In this document: positions 6,342-13,060 of the stretch, in pieces
How the letters are laid out: each line of letters starts with the position of its first letter
Numbering within the stretch: the first letter of the stretch is position 1
DNA from: Patescibacteria group bacterium
GTDB taxonomy: Bacteria > Patescibacteriota > Minisyncoccia > Phycocordibacterales > UBA1006
Assembly: GCA_020428585.1 (NCBI GenBank)
Contig: JAGQMP010000002.1
Span: 1-14,183 of the forward strand
Reading direction: 5' to 3'
Length of the DNA: 14,183 bases
Position numbers and translations under genes: made by a program
The notes under the pieces: model-generated
Told to the model about the DNA's origin: nothing
Database searches by the model: none
What the model saw: the letters and a program-made list of their open reading frames with translations, nothing else

Positions 6342-6714
6342 AACACCCCTCGGCTTCACGGTAGCCGAATTCGATAGCCTGTTCTAGGGTTTCAAAAAAT
6401 ACCTTGTTCGCGTCAGACAGGGTGTTCGCCCGGGCGCAACCGACCGGGTACACCAGGCTGCCATTCTTTGAGGCGACGTAGGTTTGGTTTTGTTCCTTAG
6501 TGTTTTGGTAGGCATCCCACAGTGTGGTTGCCTCGTCGCTGTAGGTTACGGTGACGGGATGATCGCTGAGGTACCTCCCCCGTTCATAGAGGACCCCGAT
6601 AGAAAAAGCGCCTAAGGCTACCGCCACAATCACTGTGATCCAGATCACATCGTCGAATTTGGCGTGTCTGGCCAATCCCTTGATTTTTTTAGTTCCCCTG
6701 TCTATAATCCGCAT
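6340..6714 (-). CDS. Membrane-anchored protein with C-terminal Ada-like Cys motif
   Basis: A 124-residue protein. A basic N-terminus (GTKKIKGLARHAKF) precedes one membrane helix at about residues 24-44 (VIWITVIVAVALGAFSIGVLY). The last 47 residues (YVASKNGSLVYPVGCARAN, then KVFFETLEQAIEFGYREAEGC) match the pattern of the small metal-binding domain found in Ada and in many short exported bacterial proteins: a lysine-asparagine turn, a first Cys, a Phe followed by Glu-Ala, GYR, and a final Cys as the last residue. Only two cysteines are present. The domain family is assigned by pattern memory, not search. It most likely faces outside the cell. The function is unknown, and metal binding is plausible but unproven. 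It ends on a terminator shared with micro-unit 3. Confidence 0.75.
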   Translation of the reverse strand: MRIIDRGTKKIKGLARHAKFDDVIWITVIVAVALGAFSIGVLYERGRYLSDHPVTVTYSDEATTLWDAYQNTKEQNQTYVASKNGSLVYPVGCARANTLSDANKVFFETLEQAIEFGYREAEGC

Positions 6715-6793
6715 GTTACTCTGAAGGTTCAGGACCCATTACCCTGGCTTTCGCTATTAACCGTGTAATATATTTATTATATCGTAAAATACT

Positions 6794-7069
6794 ATGGCAC
6801 ATAGAAAAGCCGGGGGTTCGGCAAAGAACCTTCGAGATTCAAACCCAAAATACCTCGGAACCAAGCTCGCTGACGGACAAGCAGCGCAGGTAGGATCAAT
6901 CATCGTTCGCCAACGTGGAACCAAGATCATGGCTGGTGATAACGTAGGAGTTGGTAAAGACCACACCCTCTTTGCATTAAAAGCCGGAACGGTGAAATTT
7001 GGTACCAAGCGAAAAAAGCATTTCAACGGTGATACCGTGACCAAAAAGGTCGTATCAGTGGTTGAATAA
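6794..7069 (+). CDS. rpmA: 50S ribosomal protein L27
   Basis: L27 sits near the peptidyl-transferase centre of the large subunit, with its N-terminal tail reaching the P site. The 91-residue protein starts MAHRKAGGSAKNLRDSNPKYLG and continues with the typical GGDxV-like turn (AGDNVGVGKDHTLFAL) and a basic C-terminus. It starts directly in the mature form, without the cleaved N-terminal extension known from Firmicutes. It is often next to rplU (L21) in other bacteria, but no rplU is seen here; the gene stands alone between its AT-rich upstream region and a strong terminator. The upstream sequence has several TATAAT-like stretches and no clear Shine-Dalgarno. Confidence 0.97.
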   Translation: MAHRKAGGSAKNLRDSNPKYLGTKLADGQAAQVGSIIVRQRGTKIMAGDNVGVGKDHTLFALKAGTVKFGTKRKKHFNGDTVTKKVVSVVE

Positions 7070-7097
7070 CAAAAAAGAACCTCGTGGTTCTTTTTTG
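7070..7097. terminator. Bidirectional terminator between rpmA and tgt
   Basis: A perfect 12-bp stem, CAAAAAAGAACC paired with GGTTCTTTTTTG, with loop TCGT. T-runs fit both strands; the convergent genes rpmA and tgt end on either side. Confidence 0.92.
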
Positions 7098-7106
7098 TTT
7101 ATTTGT

Positions 7107-8360
7107 TTAATAGTATCGACCGAGAAACTCTTTTTTGAACTCTTGAAAATTTCCATCATAAATAGATTGCCTAATATCATCAACCAGCCGCACCATGAAT
7201 CGCAGGTTGTGAATGGATCCCAAGGTCTGCCCCAACATCTCGCCTGCCCTTAATAGGTGATGCACATAGGCGCGGGTGTAGTTCTGGCAGGTATAACAAT
7301 CGCATTCGGGATCAAGAGGGGTGAAGTCTTGTTTAAAACCACCGTTTTGCAGATTAATATATCCATCTGCCGTATAGATGCGTCCGTGCCTTGCAACGCG
7401 TGTCGGCGACACGCAATCAAAAAGGTCGCAGCCGTTTTCCACCCCCGCGAACACATCGGCAGGTTCGCCAATTCCCAGCATGTGTCTGGGTTTTTCTTCC
7501 GGCAAAATGCTGTTTACCCATCCAACGGCCTGTGCCATGTCGTCTTTGTTGAACGATCCGCCAATACCAAAACCGTCAAAATCCATCGCGGCCAGCGTCC
7601 GAGCTGACTCTTCACGGAGGTCCTGAAACCGTCCACCCTGCACCACCCCAAACAAGGCTTGAATATTTTTGGGATCAAGTTCCTGGTGTCGTTTTAGCGA
7701 ACGCTCTGCCCACCGGTGCGTTCGGTCCATGGCTTCTTTTTGATAATCATGATCAGCCAGCGGGCTGGTACATTCGTCAAAGGCAAAGATCATATCGGCC
7801 CCGAGGTTCCATTGAATCTCCATCGATCGTTCGGGCGTGAACCGATGTTGATCACCATTAATGTAGGATTTAAAGGTCACGCCGTCCTCGTCGATAAAGG
7901 CATTTTTATTTGTCTTGTCATAACCCTTTCGTTCGGATACGACGATGTCTTCGCCAGAGGCAACCTTTGAAACCCCAGTCCCAAAAGCCTCGCCAAGTGA
8001 AAAGACCTGGAACCCACCGCTGTCCGTCATCGAGGGTCCATCCCAATTCATCATACGTGGAAATCCACCTGCCTGTGCCACGATGTTGTCACCTGGTTGT
8101 AGGTACAGGTGGTAGGTATTGGCGAGGACGACCTGTGCGCCAAGGTCCCGCACCATATCAGAGGTTATACCTTTTACGTTTGCCTTGGTACCCACCACGA
8201 CAAAGGCCGGTGTTTGAATATCACCGTGTGGGGTCCTAATCAGCCCGGCGCGCCCCAAACCGTCCATTTTCTTCGAAATCGTAAAAGAAAACGATTTTGC
8301 CCGAACGTCGCCCGACGACGTTTCAGGGGTTAATAAACTATTTCCTTCGGGTGTCTTCAT
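7107..8360 (-). CDS. tgt: tRNA-guanine transglycosylase (queuosine pathway)
   Basis: TGT exchanges guanine 34 of tRNAs with GUN anticodons for a queuosine precursor base. From ATG at 8360 the protein has 417 residues; a GTG at 8381 would add 7. Seen: TPHGDIQTPAF (43-53), DSGGFQVFSLG with the general acid/base Asp (113-123), GVVQGG (238-243), the nucleophile Asp315 in LFDCVSPTR, and the zinc ligands C353, C355, C358 and H384 in the CDCYTC...H pattern. All catalytic residues are present. Relative to E. coli TGT it has an N-terminal extension of about 25 residues and an insertion of about 35 residues (124-157) right after DSGGFQVFSLG and before DEDGVTFKSYINGD. Whether the substrate is preQ1 or queuine cannot be told. 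No other queuosine gene is in the window. There is no clear Shine-Dalgarno. Confidence 0.96.
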   Translation of the reverse strand: MKTPEGNSLLTPETSSGDVRAKSFSFTISKKMDGLGRAGLIRTPHGDIQTPAFVVVGTKANVKGITSDMVRDLGAQVVLANTYHLYLQPGDNIVAQAGGFPRMMNWDGPSMTDSGGFQVFSLGEAFGTGVSKVASGEDIVVSERKGYDKTNKNAFIDEDGVTFKSYINGDQHRFTPERSMEIQWNLGADMIFAFDECTSPLADHDYQKEAMDRTHRWAERSLKRHQELDPKNIQALFGVVQGGRFQDLREESARTLAAMDFDGFGIGGSFNKDDMAQAVGWVNSILPEEKPRHMLGIGEPADVFAGVENGCDLFDCVSPTRVARHGRIYTADGYINLQNGGFKQDFTPLDPECDCYTCQNYTRAYVHHLLRAGEMLGQTLGSIHNLRFMVRLVDDIRQSIYDGNFQEFKKEFLGRYY

Positions 8361-8435
8361 AACCCGAGTGTACCCACACACCTAGAAAAAACAACGTTTT
8401 TTATAGGGGTGAGGGTTGGGAAGTAACGATACAAC

Positions 8436-8463
8436 TTGACACTAAAGTATAATTATGTAGTAT
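8436..8463 (+). promoter_or_regulatory. Possible plus-strand promoter upstream of a small ORF
   Basis: TTGACA (8436-8441), 16 nt, TAGTAT (8458-8463). A separate TATAAT at 8448-8453 lacks a matching -35. A transcript from here to the terminator at 8663-8693 would be about 220 nt. Apart from this unit I see no gene in 8361-8821. Confidence 0.4.
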
Positions 8464-8578
8464 GGTATTCGAACCAATTCCTTGTCCCGTGAAAAAATAT
8501 AACTCCTTTAACAGAGTAAAGTTTAGCAACCTGGTATCCGAGATTTCTTCACCCTTTGCAAAAAACCAACGCAAAGAC

Positions 8579-8683
8579 ATGAAAAAAAGAAAGAAAAGGA
8601 TGATGATCGCCAAGCTTACCTTGTTGATAATTTCCTTCTTGGATAGATTCAATCTATACAAGAAAAAAGCCGTTACAAGTTAA
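8579..8683 (+). CDS. Small basic and hydrophobic 34-residue ORF
   Basis: It starts MKKRKKRMMIAKLTLLIISF and ends KKKAVTS. A very basic N-terminus precedes a short hydrophobic stretch, as in small membrane-associated peptides. The stop TAA at 8681-8683 lies inside the terminator stem, as for other short genes here. The same frame is open back to ATG 8462 (73 codons), which would be nearly leaderless relative to the TATAAT at 8448. An overlapping open frame on the minus strand (8401-8661, TTG start) also has a hydrophobic stretch, but it starts right after a terminator. Which of these is used, if any, is uncertain. Confidence 0.3.
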   Translation: MKKRKKRMMIAKLTLLIISFLDRFNLYKKKAVTS

Positions 8684-8693
8684 CGGCTTTTTT
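8663..8693. terminator. Strong bidirectional terminator
   Basis: A perfect 13-bp stem, AAAAAAGCCGTTA and TAACGGCTTTTTT, with loop CAAGT. It ends the plus-strand small ORF, and in minus sense it follows a relic of an mreC 3' end whose stop codon (TAA) lies within the hairpin. Confidence 0.9.
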
Positions 8694-8725
8694 TATTCCA
8701 ACCACTTGAATTTCATTGATGTTCA
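8691..8725. repeat. Direct repeat, left copy: relic of an mreC 3' end
   Basis: This 35-base stretch matches 9432-9466 at 32 positions, including TGAATTTCATTGATGTTCA identically. Read on the minus strand in mreC frame it encodes NINEIQVVGIKKAVNL and a stop, against NINEIQLVGIKKMLTNS in the real mreC. It lies on the outer side of the 187-residue gene and may be one attachment site of an inserted cassette. Confidence 0.8.
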
Positions 8726-8741
8726 TAGAATGAAAGAACAT

Positions 8742-8768
8742 TTGACAATACAAACATTATAGTATAAT
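8742..8768 (+). promoter_or_regulatory. Promoter of the secreted-protein gene
   Basis: Consensus TTGACA (8742-8747) and TATAAT (8763-8768) are separated by 15 nt; a 17-nt spacer gives TAATAT instead. It lies inside the putative cassette, so the cassette carries its own promoter. The leader is about 45 nt, AT-rich, with no Shine-Dalgarno. Confidence 0.75.
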
Positions 8769-8821
8769 ATATATTTCAAATATAGTACCAATCAGGTCAT
8801 TGACCATAAAACAACAACTAA

Positions 8822-9385
8822 ATGAAAAAAGTATTCTTATTTTTTAGCTTCTTGATGGCCTTTAGTCATCTATTCGCCCAAAGTAAAGGTAGTTGGTTTG
8901 AAATTCAAGCAACCCATTCAAAATCTGGATTTGCAGCATCACTATTAAATTGGAATTACACCCAATATGAATCAGGGTGGGGATTCTGGAACTTTAACTT
9001 GGTATCCGATCAATGGGCCGAAGCTGTGGCTGGTCCGATGTACGGAACCAAATTAAAGGAAACCTACTTCGAGTTTGGTATCGGTGTAGGGATCGAAACA
9101 GACGATAACCCATTAAGAGGTTCCAGTTATGTTTACACTTCTTCTGATAAATTTTGGGGATTAGTAAATTTCGAATACGGAGGAAGTGCAGAATGGTATC
9201 TAGGTATCTTTGAATTCAAAATCAACCAAATCGGATTGGGTGTCCATGCGCAAGAATATGCTTCACATGGTCTTAGATTTAGCTATACCACCAAAAAAAT
9301 GCCAATTTATATGTGGATCGTTCCAGGTTATAATTTACAAGGAAAGGAATTCGCATTAACCTTTGGTCTTAGGTATCAACCGTAG
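8822..9385 (+). CDS. Secreted beta-strand-rich protein of unknown function
   Basis: A 187-residue protein with a clear signal peptide: MKK, a hydrophobic core (VFLFFSFLMAFSHLF) and a probable cleavage after FA or FAQ near residue 20. The mature part is rich in Trp, Tyr, Phe and Gly with alternating hydrophobic residues (YFEFGIGVGIE, WGLVNFEYGG, WYLGIFEFKINQIGLGVHA, EFALTFGLRYQP), the look of antiparallel beta strands as in small beta-barrels. The FAQ signal end and the aromatic C-terminal strand remind me of Bacteroidota outer-membrane proteins, which would be odd in a CPR cell thought to lack an outer membrane; this is inference. It has no cysteine. It carries its own promoter and terminator and lies between two copies of the mreC 3' end. 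I cannot name the family. Confidence 0.8.
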   Translation: MKKVFLFFSFLMAFSHLFAQSKGSWFEIQATHSKSGFAASLLNWNYTQYESGWGFWNFNLVSDQWAEAVAGPMYGTKLKETYFEFGIGVGIETDDNPLRGSSYVYTSSDKFWGLVNFEYGGSAEWYLGIFEFKINQIGLGVHAQEYASHGLRFSYTTKKMPIYMWIVPGYNLQGKEFALTFGLRYQP

Positions 9386-9407
9386 ACCAAAAAAGCTAAT
9401 AAAAAAT

Positions 9408-9435
9408 TGCTCACGAATTCGTGAGCATTTTTTTT
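9408..9435. terminator. Bidirectional terminator overlapping the mreC stop codon
   Basis: TGCTCACG, loop AATT, CGTGAGCA, then eight T's on the plus strand and a T-rich run on the minus strand. It ends the secreted-protein gene, and the last codons and the TGA stop of mreC (9411-9413) lie within the stem. Confidence 0.92.
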
Positions 9436-10193
9436 ATTCCTACCAACTGAATTTCATTGATGTTCACGGGATAGGACAAATACACCTTCTTGAACGGATC
9501 ACGGGGATCAAAGACAACCTCGCGGACGATGGCAATCACCTGACCTGCGGCGCCTTGGCGATACAGAACATCACCCACCTCGACGCCTACCTCGCGTGGG
9601 GTTTCAATGATGAATCCTCCGCCCCCTGCCCCACGGGCGGTAAGGGTGACATCTTCGGGATAGAGGATGCCATGAATTTCCTGATCGTGTGTAGAATACA
9701 GACGAACACGAGCCGTCTGATCAAAGACTTGTTCAACATAACCGACCAGGATATTGTCCATAGCCATAACCTGGTCGCCCATACGAATATCATCATTCAA
9801 TCCGCGATTTACGATCAGGTGATCACGATCAAACAACGATCCGCGGTCAATGACCTCGGCCGGGAGGAGGCCTTCGGCAGATAAATCAAAGGCGTCTTCA
9901 ATCTGCTGTGCTAGGTAACTAGTCCTGAGGTTATCAACGCGTAATCGTTCGATTTCAGCGCGAAGGGTTTCATTTTCTTTGGCTAATTGCTGCCTACCCG
10001 CAAAGCCGGCAAAGAACCCTTCGGTGCGAAGGGTTACCCCGTCACGATTCTGAAAACTCGCCACAAAAGGCGCCTCAAGAAGGTCATAGAATATTCGATA
10101 GATCGGAGTAAAGAGAATCAATAGCACGAACACCAAACCAACCGCATACCAGCGGTCCCGTCGCCTCTTGTCCCTATCGTAGCGGTAGCTCAT
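9411..10193 (-). CDS. mreC: Rod shape-determining protein MreC
   Basis: MreC is the periplasm-side or outside-facing scaffold that links MreB filaments to the cell-wall synthesis machinery. The 260 residues show a basic cytosolic N-terminus (YDRDKRRRDRW), one membrane helix at about 16-34, a coiled coil at about 66-103 (ENETLRAEIERLRVDNLR) and a C-terminal beta domain with the typical turns (GLNDDIRMGDQV, then GVEVGDVLYRQG). Its ATG overlaps the mreB stop by 20 bp, so translation is probably coupled. The final 13-18 residues are encoded by the right copy of a direct repeat, whose left copy lies 741 bp away beyond the secreted-protein gene. This is the only gene here ending in TGA. No mreD, rodA or pbp2 follows, because the operon ends at the terminator. 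Confidence 0.93.
   Translation of the reverse strand: MSYRYDRDKRRRDRWYAVGLVFVLLILFTPIYRIFYDLLEAPFVASFQNRDGVTLRTEGFFAGFAGRQQLAKENETLRAEIERLRVDNLRTSYLAQQIEDAFDLSAEGLLPAEVIDRGSLFDRDHLIVNRGLNDDIRMGDQVMAMDNILVGYVEQVFDQTARVRLYSTHDQEIHGILYPEDVTLTARGAGGGGFIIETPREVGVEVGDVLYRQGAAGQVIAIVREVVFDPRDPFKKVYLSYPVNINEIQLVGIKKMLTNS
9432..9466. repeat. Direct repeat, right copy: 3' end of mreC
   Basis: This is the partner of 8691-8725 (32/35 identical, same orientation). It covers MreC residues from about V243 to K255. The identity stops sharply at 9466, whose counterpart in the left copy is 8725. Confidence 0.85.
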
Positions 10194-11235
10194 CGTCTTC
10201 GTGGATTAGGACTTCTTGATAATCGTCGATCCGATCAAGGACCCGTCCCGTACCGACCACGACGGTGAACAAAGGATCATCCCCTACATAGACCGGAATA
10301 TCAAGTTCAGTTGACAACAAATCGTCGAGCCCACCGATCAAGGCCCCGCCGCCAACCAGGTACATGCCCCGTTGCATAACATCTGACACAATTTCAGGTG
10401 GGGTTTTTTCAAGGACTTCTTTGACTCCATCAACAATGGTGGCAATTGAACGCGAAATCGCCTCGCGAATATCGTGGTTATTTACCAAAATCTGACGCGG
10501 CAGACCCGTAATAATATCACGTCCACGGATCTCTGATTCGAGGTTTTCATGATCTGAAATAACACCAATCTTGATTTTGATTTCTTCGGCAGTTTTTTCG
10601 CCAACCAAGATTTTAAACTCGTCGCGCAAGTAGGTAACGATGTCTTGGTTTAATTTATCACCCGCAATCTTCATGTTTTTTGACTGAACCACGCCAGCGA
10701 GCGAAATCACCGCAACATCGGTGGTCCCGCCACCAATATCAATCACCATTGAGCCCACCGGTTCAAGGACCGGCAGGTCAAGGCCAACGGCCGCGGCCAT
10801 GGGTTCTTCGATGATGTAGACTTCACGCGCACCAGCATTGTGTGCCGCGTCATACACCGCACGATGCTCGACATTGGTGATACCTGAAGGGACGCCGACG
10901 ATGACGCGTGGACGGAAAAACCGACGAGATTTACTTTCGGCTTTTCGAATGAGGTACGACAACATTTCTTCGGTCACATCAAAATCAGAAATCACGCCAT
11001 CCACCAAGGGACGGACGACTTCGATGTGACTAGGATTACGACCGAGCATTTCACGCGCTTCGGCACCGACGGCGACGACACGATTCGTTTTCGTATTCAT
11101 CGCCACGACCGATGGCTCGTTGATGACGACCCCCTGCCCTTTGACATAGACGAGGGTGTTCGCGGTTCCAAGGTCAATACCGATGTCGTTTGAAAAACGC
11201 TTATAGAGTTGTTGCATAAACTTACTCATGATCAT
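10174..11235 (-). CDS. mreB: Cell shape protein MreB, bacterial actin
   Basis: MreB polymerises with ATP into membrane-bound filaments that guide lateral wall synthesis. The 353 residues show phosphate-1 motif DIGIDLGTANTLVY (17-30), the PRVIVGVPSGIT loop (109-120), EEPMAAAVG (143-151), phosphate-2 motif VIDIGGGTTDVAV (164-176) and the adenosine motif YLVGGGALIGG (292-302). The N-terminal MSKFMQQLYKRF is amphipathic and may help membrane binding. Start choices are ATG 11235 or 11229; the first lies 8 bp after the proS stop, so it is translated as the second gene of proS-mreB-mreC. An acidic tail (HEDDELPLR) ends the protein and overlaps mreC. Confidence 0.97.
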   Translation of the reverse strand: MIMSKFMQQLYKRFSNDIGIDLGTANTLVYVKGQGVVINEPSVVAMNTKTNRVVAVGAEAREMLGRNPSHIEVVRPLVDGVISDFDVTEEMLSYLIRKAESKSRRFFRPRVIVGVPSGITNVEHRAVYDAAHNAGAREVYIIEEPMAAAVGLDLPVLEPVGSMVIDIGGGTTDVAVISLAGVVQSKNMKIAGDKLNQDIVTYLRDEFKILVGEKTAEEIKIKIGVISDHENLESEIRGRDIITGLPRQILVNNHDIREAISRSIATIVDGVKEVLEKTPPEIVSDVMQRGMYLVGGGALIGGLDDLLSTELDIPVYVGDDPLFTVVVGTGRVLDRIDDYQEVLIHEDDELPLR

Positions 11236-11243
11236 TTGTGAAA

Positions 11244-12941
11244 TTACCCTTCGGTGAGGTGTGCGACAAGGCGTGATGGATCGACGAATTCGACCTCGCC
11301 GGTGGCGCGTTTGGTTATTTCAACCCCGCCCTTTTCAGCGGCTTTTTCTGATACGACGACGCGATATGGGATGCCGATTAGATCAGCATCACCTAGTTTT
11401 AGCCCTGGGCTGACGTCGCGATCATCAAACAAGACGTCGATACCGGCGTTTTTCAAATCGTGATACAGACTCTCGGCCTCGCGGAAGATATTTTCATTCT
11501 TGCCAAAGGTCAACAGGTGCACGGTAAAGGGTGCGATTTCTTCGGGCCACACGAGGCCTCGGTCATCAGACAATACCTCGGCGATCACCCCAAGGAGGCG
11601 TGAAATACCAATGCCATAGGATCCCATAAACACGTTTTGTGGTTTACCCTCTTCGTCGGTAAAGGTGAGTTCAAGGGGTTCTGAAAACTTTTCACCCAAG
11701 GTAAAGATGTTCCCTACTTCGACCGCCTTACTGATTTTGTAAATCTCACCAGATTCAGGATCCTTATCTCCCTCTTTAGCGAGCTTTATATCATGAAACT
11801 TCTCTGGATGATCCAGATCAATTCCAAAATTAACATTTAAAGAATGATAACCTGTTTTATTTGTCCCTGTCTCAAAATTACAAAGACCTTTAATAGAATC
11901 ATCAATAAACACTGACGTTCCTTTTGGAATATTAATGATTCCTGCGTAGCCAATTTCAGAGCCTGTTAGGTCCTGTACCTGTTTCTCGGTTGCAAGACTT
12001 AAATTTTTGCACGACAACAAAGCCTGCAGCTTTAACTCATTAATCTGATAATCACCACGGACTGCGGCTACAACAATCTCTCCGTCGGCATTATAAATAA
12101 GGGTCTTTGTTGTTTTTTCTACAGGTACTCCAAGTTCATTCACAAGATCATCAACACCAATAATACCTAAACGTTTTTTATCTTCTCTTTTTTTAGGCTC
12201 TTCTCTTTTGTTGTCTTCTGGAATAGCAGAAGGGGCTATTTCCCTGTTATAGATTCGATCTTTTGTAATGAAAATTATGTCTTCCCCAGCATCACATAGC
12301 GTCTGGAATTCGTGTGAATATTTTGAAAAAGTTCCTCCTGATGCAAAGGTCTTGAAGGTAATATCGCCAAGGCCTACGCGTTCGAATACCCGCTGGTAGG
12401 CATCAGAAATCTTGTCGTAAAATTCAGCGTGTTGATCTTCGTCTTTTGAAAATGAATAGAGCGCCTTCCAATAAAATTCGCGGCCGCGCATGAGTCCAGA
12501 TTTAGCACGCGCCTCATTGCGGAACACGGTACGTACATCATAGGGATAGGCTGGTAGGTCTTTGTATGATGCAATGAAATTTTTCATCATCACGGTCATT
12601 GGTTCTTCGTGGGTAAAGGCTAAAGACAGTTCTCCGCCACCCTTGAGTGATGTCTTGAACCAATTGTCGACTACCTGGTCATCCCAACGACCTGACGCCT
12701 CCCACGGTTCTTTGGCCTGAAGGACGGTCGATTGCGTTTCCTGGCCACCAATCGCATTCATCTCGTCGCGGATAATGGTTGCAATATTATCGAGAACCCT
12801 AACACCAAGTGGCAATAGCGTATAAACCCCGGCCGCCACCTTGTGCACGTAACCAGCACGAATGAGGAGCTGTGCGTTTTTTGCTTCTTCGCCTTTTGGC
12901 GCTTCTTTGCGTGTCTTGGTGAACAGCTGTGATTGCTTCAT
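11244..12941 (-). CDS. proS: Prolyl-tRNA synthetase, bacterial type with insertion domain
   Basis: ProS attaches proline to tRNA-Pro. The 565-residue length is close to the E. coli enzyme. Seen: class II motif 1 region (AAGVYTLLPLGVRVLDNI, 36-53), motif 2 (VFRNEARAKSGLMRGREF, 139-156), the INS/YbaK-like insertion domain at about 225-395 that in relatives edits Ala-tRNA-Pro, motif 3 (GSYGIGISRLLG, 440-451) and the anticodon-binding domain to the end (FDDRDVSPGLKLGDADLIGIPYR, 505-527). The DNA for the insertion domain (about 11760-12340) is much AT-richer than both flanks: by hand count about 36% GC for 11821-12300 against about 52% for 11281-11640 and about 49% for 12361-12720. A Lys/Glu-rich linker (REEPKKREDKKR) sits at its start. 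It is the first gene of the operon with mreB and mreC and is probably leaderless. Confidence 0.97.
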   Translation of the reverse strand: MKQSQLFTKTRKEAPKGEEAKNAQLLIRAGYVHKVAAGVYTLLPLGVRVLDNIATIIRDEMNAIGGQETQSTVLQAKEPWEASGRWDDQVVDNWFKTSLKGGGELSLAFTHEEPMTVMMKNFIASYKDLPAYPYDVRTVFRNEARAKSGLMRGREFYWKALYSFSKDEDQHAEFYDKISDAYQRVFERVGLGDITFKTFASGGTFSKYSHEFQTLCDAGEDIIFITKDRIYNREIAPSAIPEDNKREEPKKREDKKRLGIIGVDDLVNELGVPVEKTTKTLIYNADGEIVVAAVRGDYQINELKLQALLSCKNLSLATEKQVQDLTGSEIGYAGIINIPKGTSVFIDDSIKGLCNFETGTNKTGYHSLNVNFGIDLDHPEKFHDIKLAKEGDKDPESGEIYKISKAVEVGNIFTLGEKFSEPLELTFTDEEGKPQNVFMGSYGIGISRLLGVIAEVLSDDRGLVWPEEIAPFTVHLLTFGKNENIFREAESLYHDLKNAGIDVLFDDRDVSPGLKLGDADLIGIPYRVVVSEKAAEKGGVEITKRATGEVEFVDPSRLVAHLTEG

Positions 12942-12948
12942 GATTTGT

Positions 12949-12976
12949 ATAGTACGCGAAGAACCAGATATTTCAA
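12949..12976 (-). promoter_or_regulatory. proS-mreB-mreC operon promoter, leaderless
   Basis: On the minus strand TTGAAA (12976-12971), a 16-nt spacer, TACTAT (12954-12949), then 7 nt to the proS ATG. Transcription should start at or next to the ATG. No Shine-Dalgarno is present. Confidence 0.65.
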
Positions 12977-12988
12977 CGTCGCTCTAGG

Positions 12989-13017
12989 ATGGTTAATTAT
13001 TGACAATAATTAACCAT
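12989..13017. promoter_or_regulatory. Perfect 29-bp palindrome, likely operator
   Basis: ATGGTTAATTATTG, one A, CAATAATTAACCAT: two perfect 14-base arms. TTGACA, the -35 of the plus-strand gene, is at its exact centre, and the proS -35 is 12 bp from its edge. A dimeric protein bound here would block the 113-residue gene and could affect the proS operon. Confidence 0.75.
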
Positions 13018-13028
13018 ATGTTTATATG
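13000..13028 (+). promoter_or_regulatory. Promoter of the 113-residue protein gene
   Basis: TTGACA (13000-13005), an exact 17-nt spacer and TATATG (13023-13028). The -35 is embedded in the 29-bp palindrome. The leader to ATG 13061 is about 26 nt. Confidence 0.65.
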
Positions 13029-13060
13029 GTCTTGAATGTTAAACCAAATTAGTACCTTTT

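Noticed and set aside
8401..8661. Minus-strand 86-codon open frame with a hydrophobic N-terminal stretch upstream of tgt
   Set aside because: Its only full-length start is TTG, directly downstream of a strong terminator in the same direction, with no promoter in between. It overlaps a better-supported plus-strand transcript.
9411..9413. TGA possibly read as glycine (code 25, as in Gracilibacteria or SR1)
   Set aside because: MreC ends naturally there, inside a terminator hairpin, and no in-frame TGA occurs in the recognised genes.
8691..9466. Insertion sequence
   Set aside because: There are no terminal inverted repeats and no transposase; the flanking repeats are direct and gene-derived.
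9363..9884. Plus-strand 173-codon open frame overlapping mreC
   Set aside because: It runs antisense to conserved mreC codons and spans a terminator; no family features are seen.
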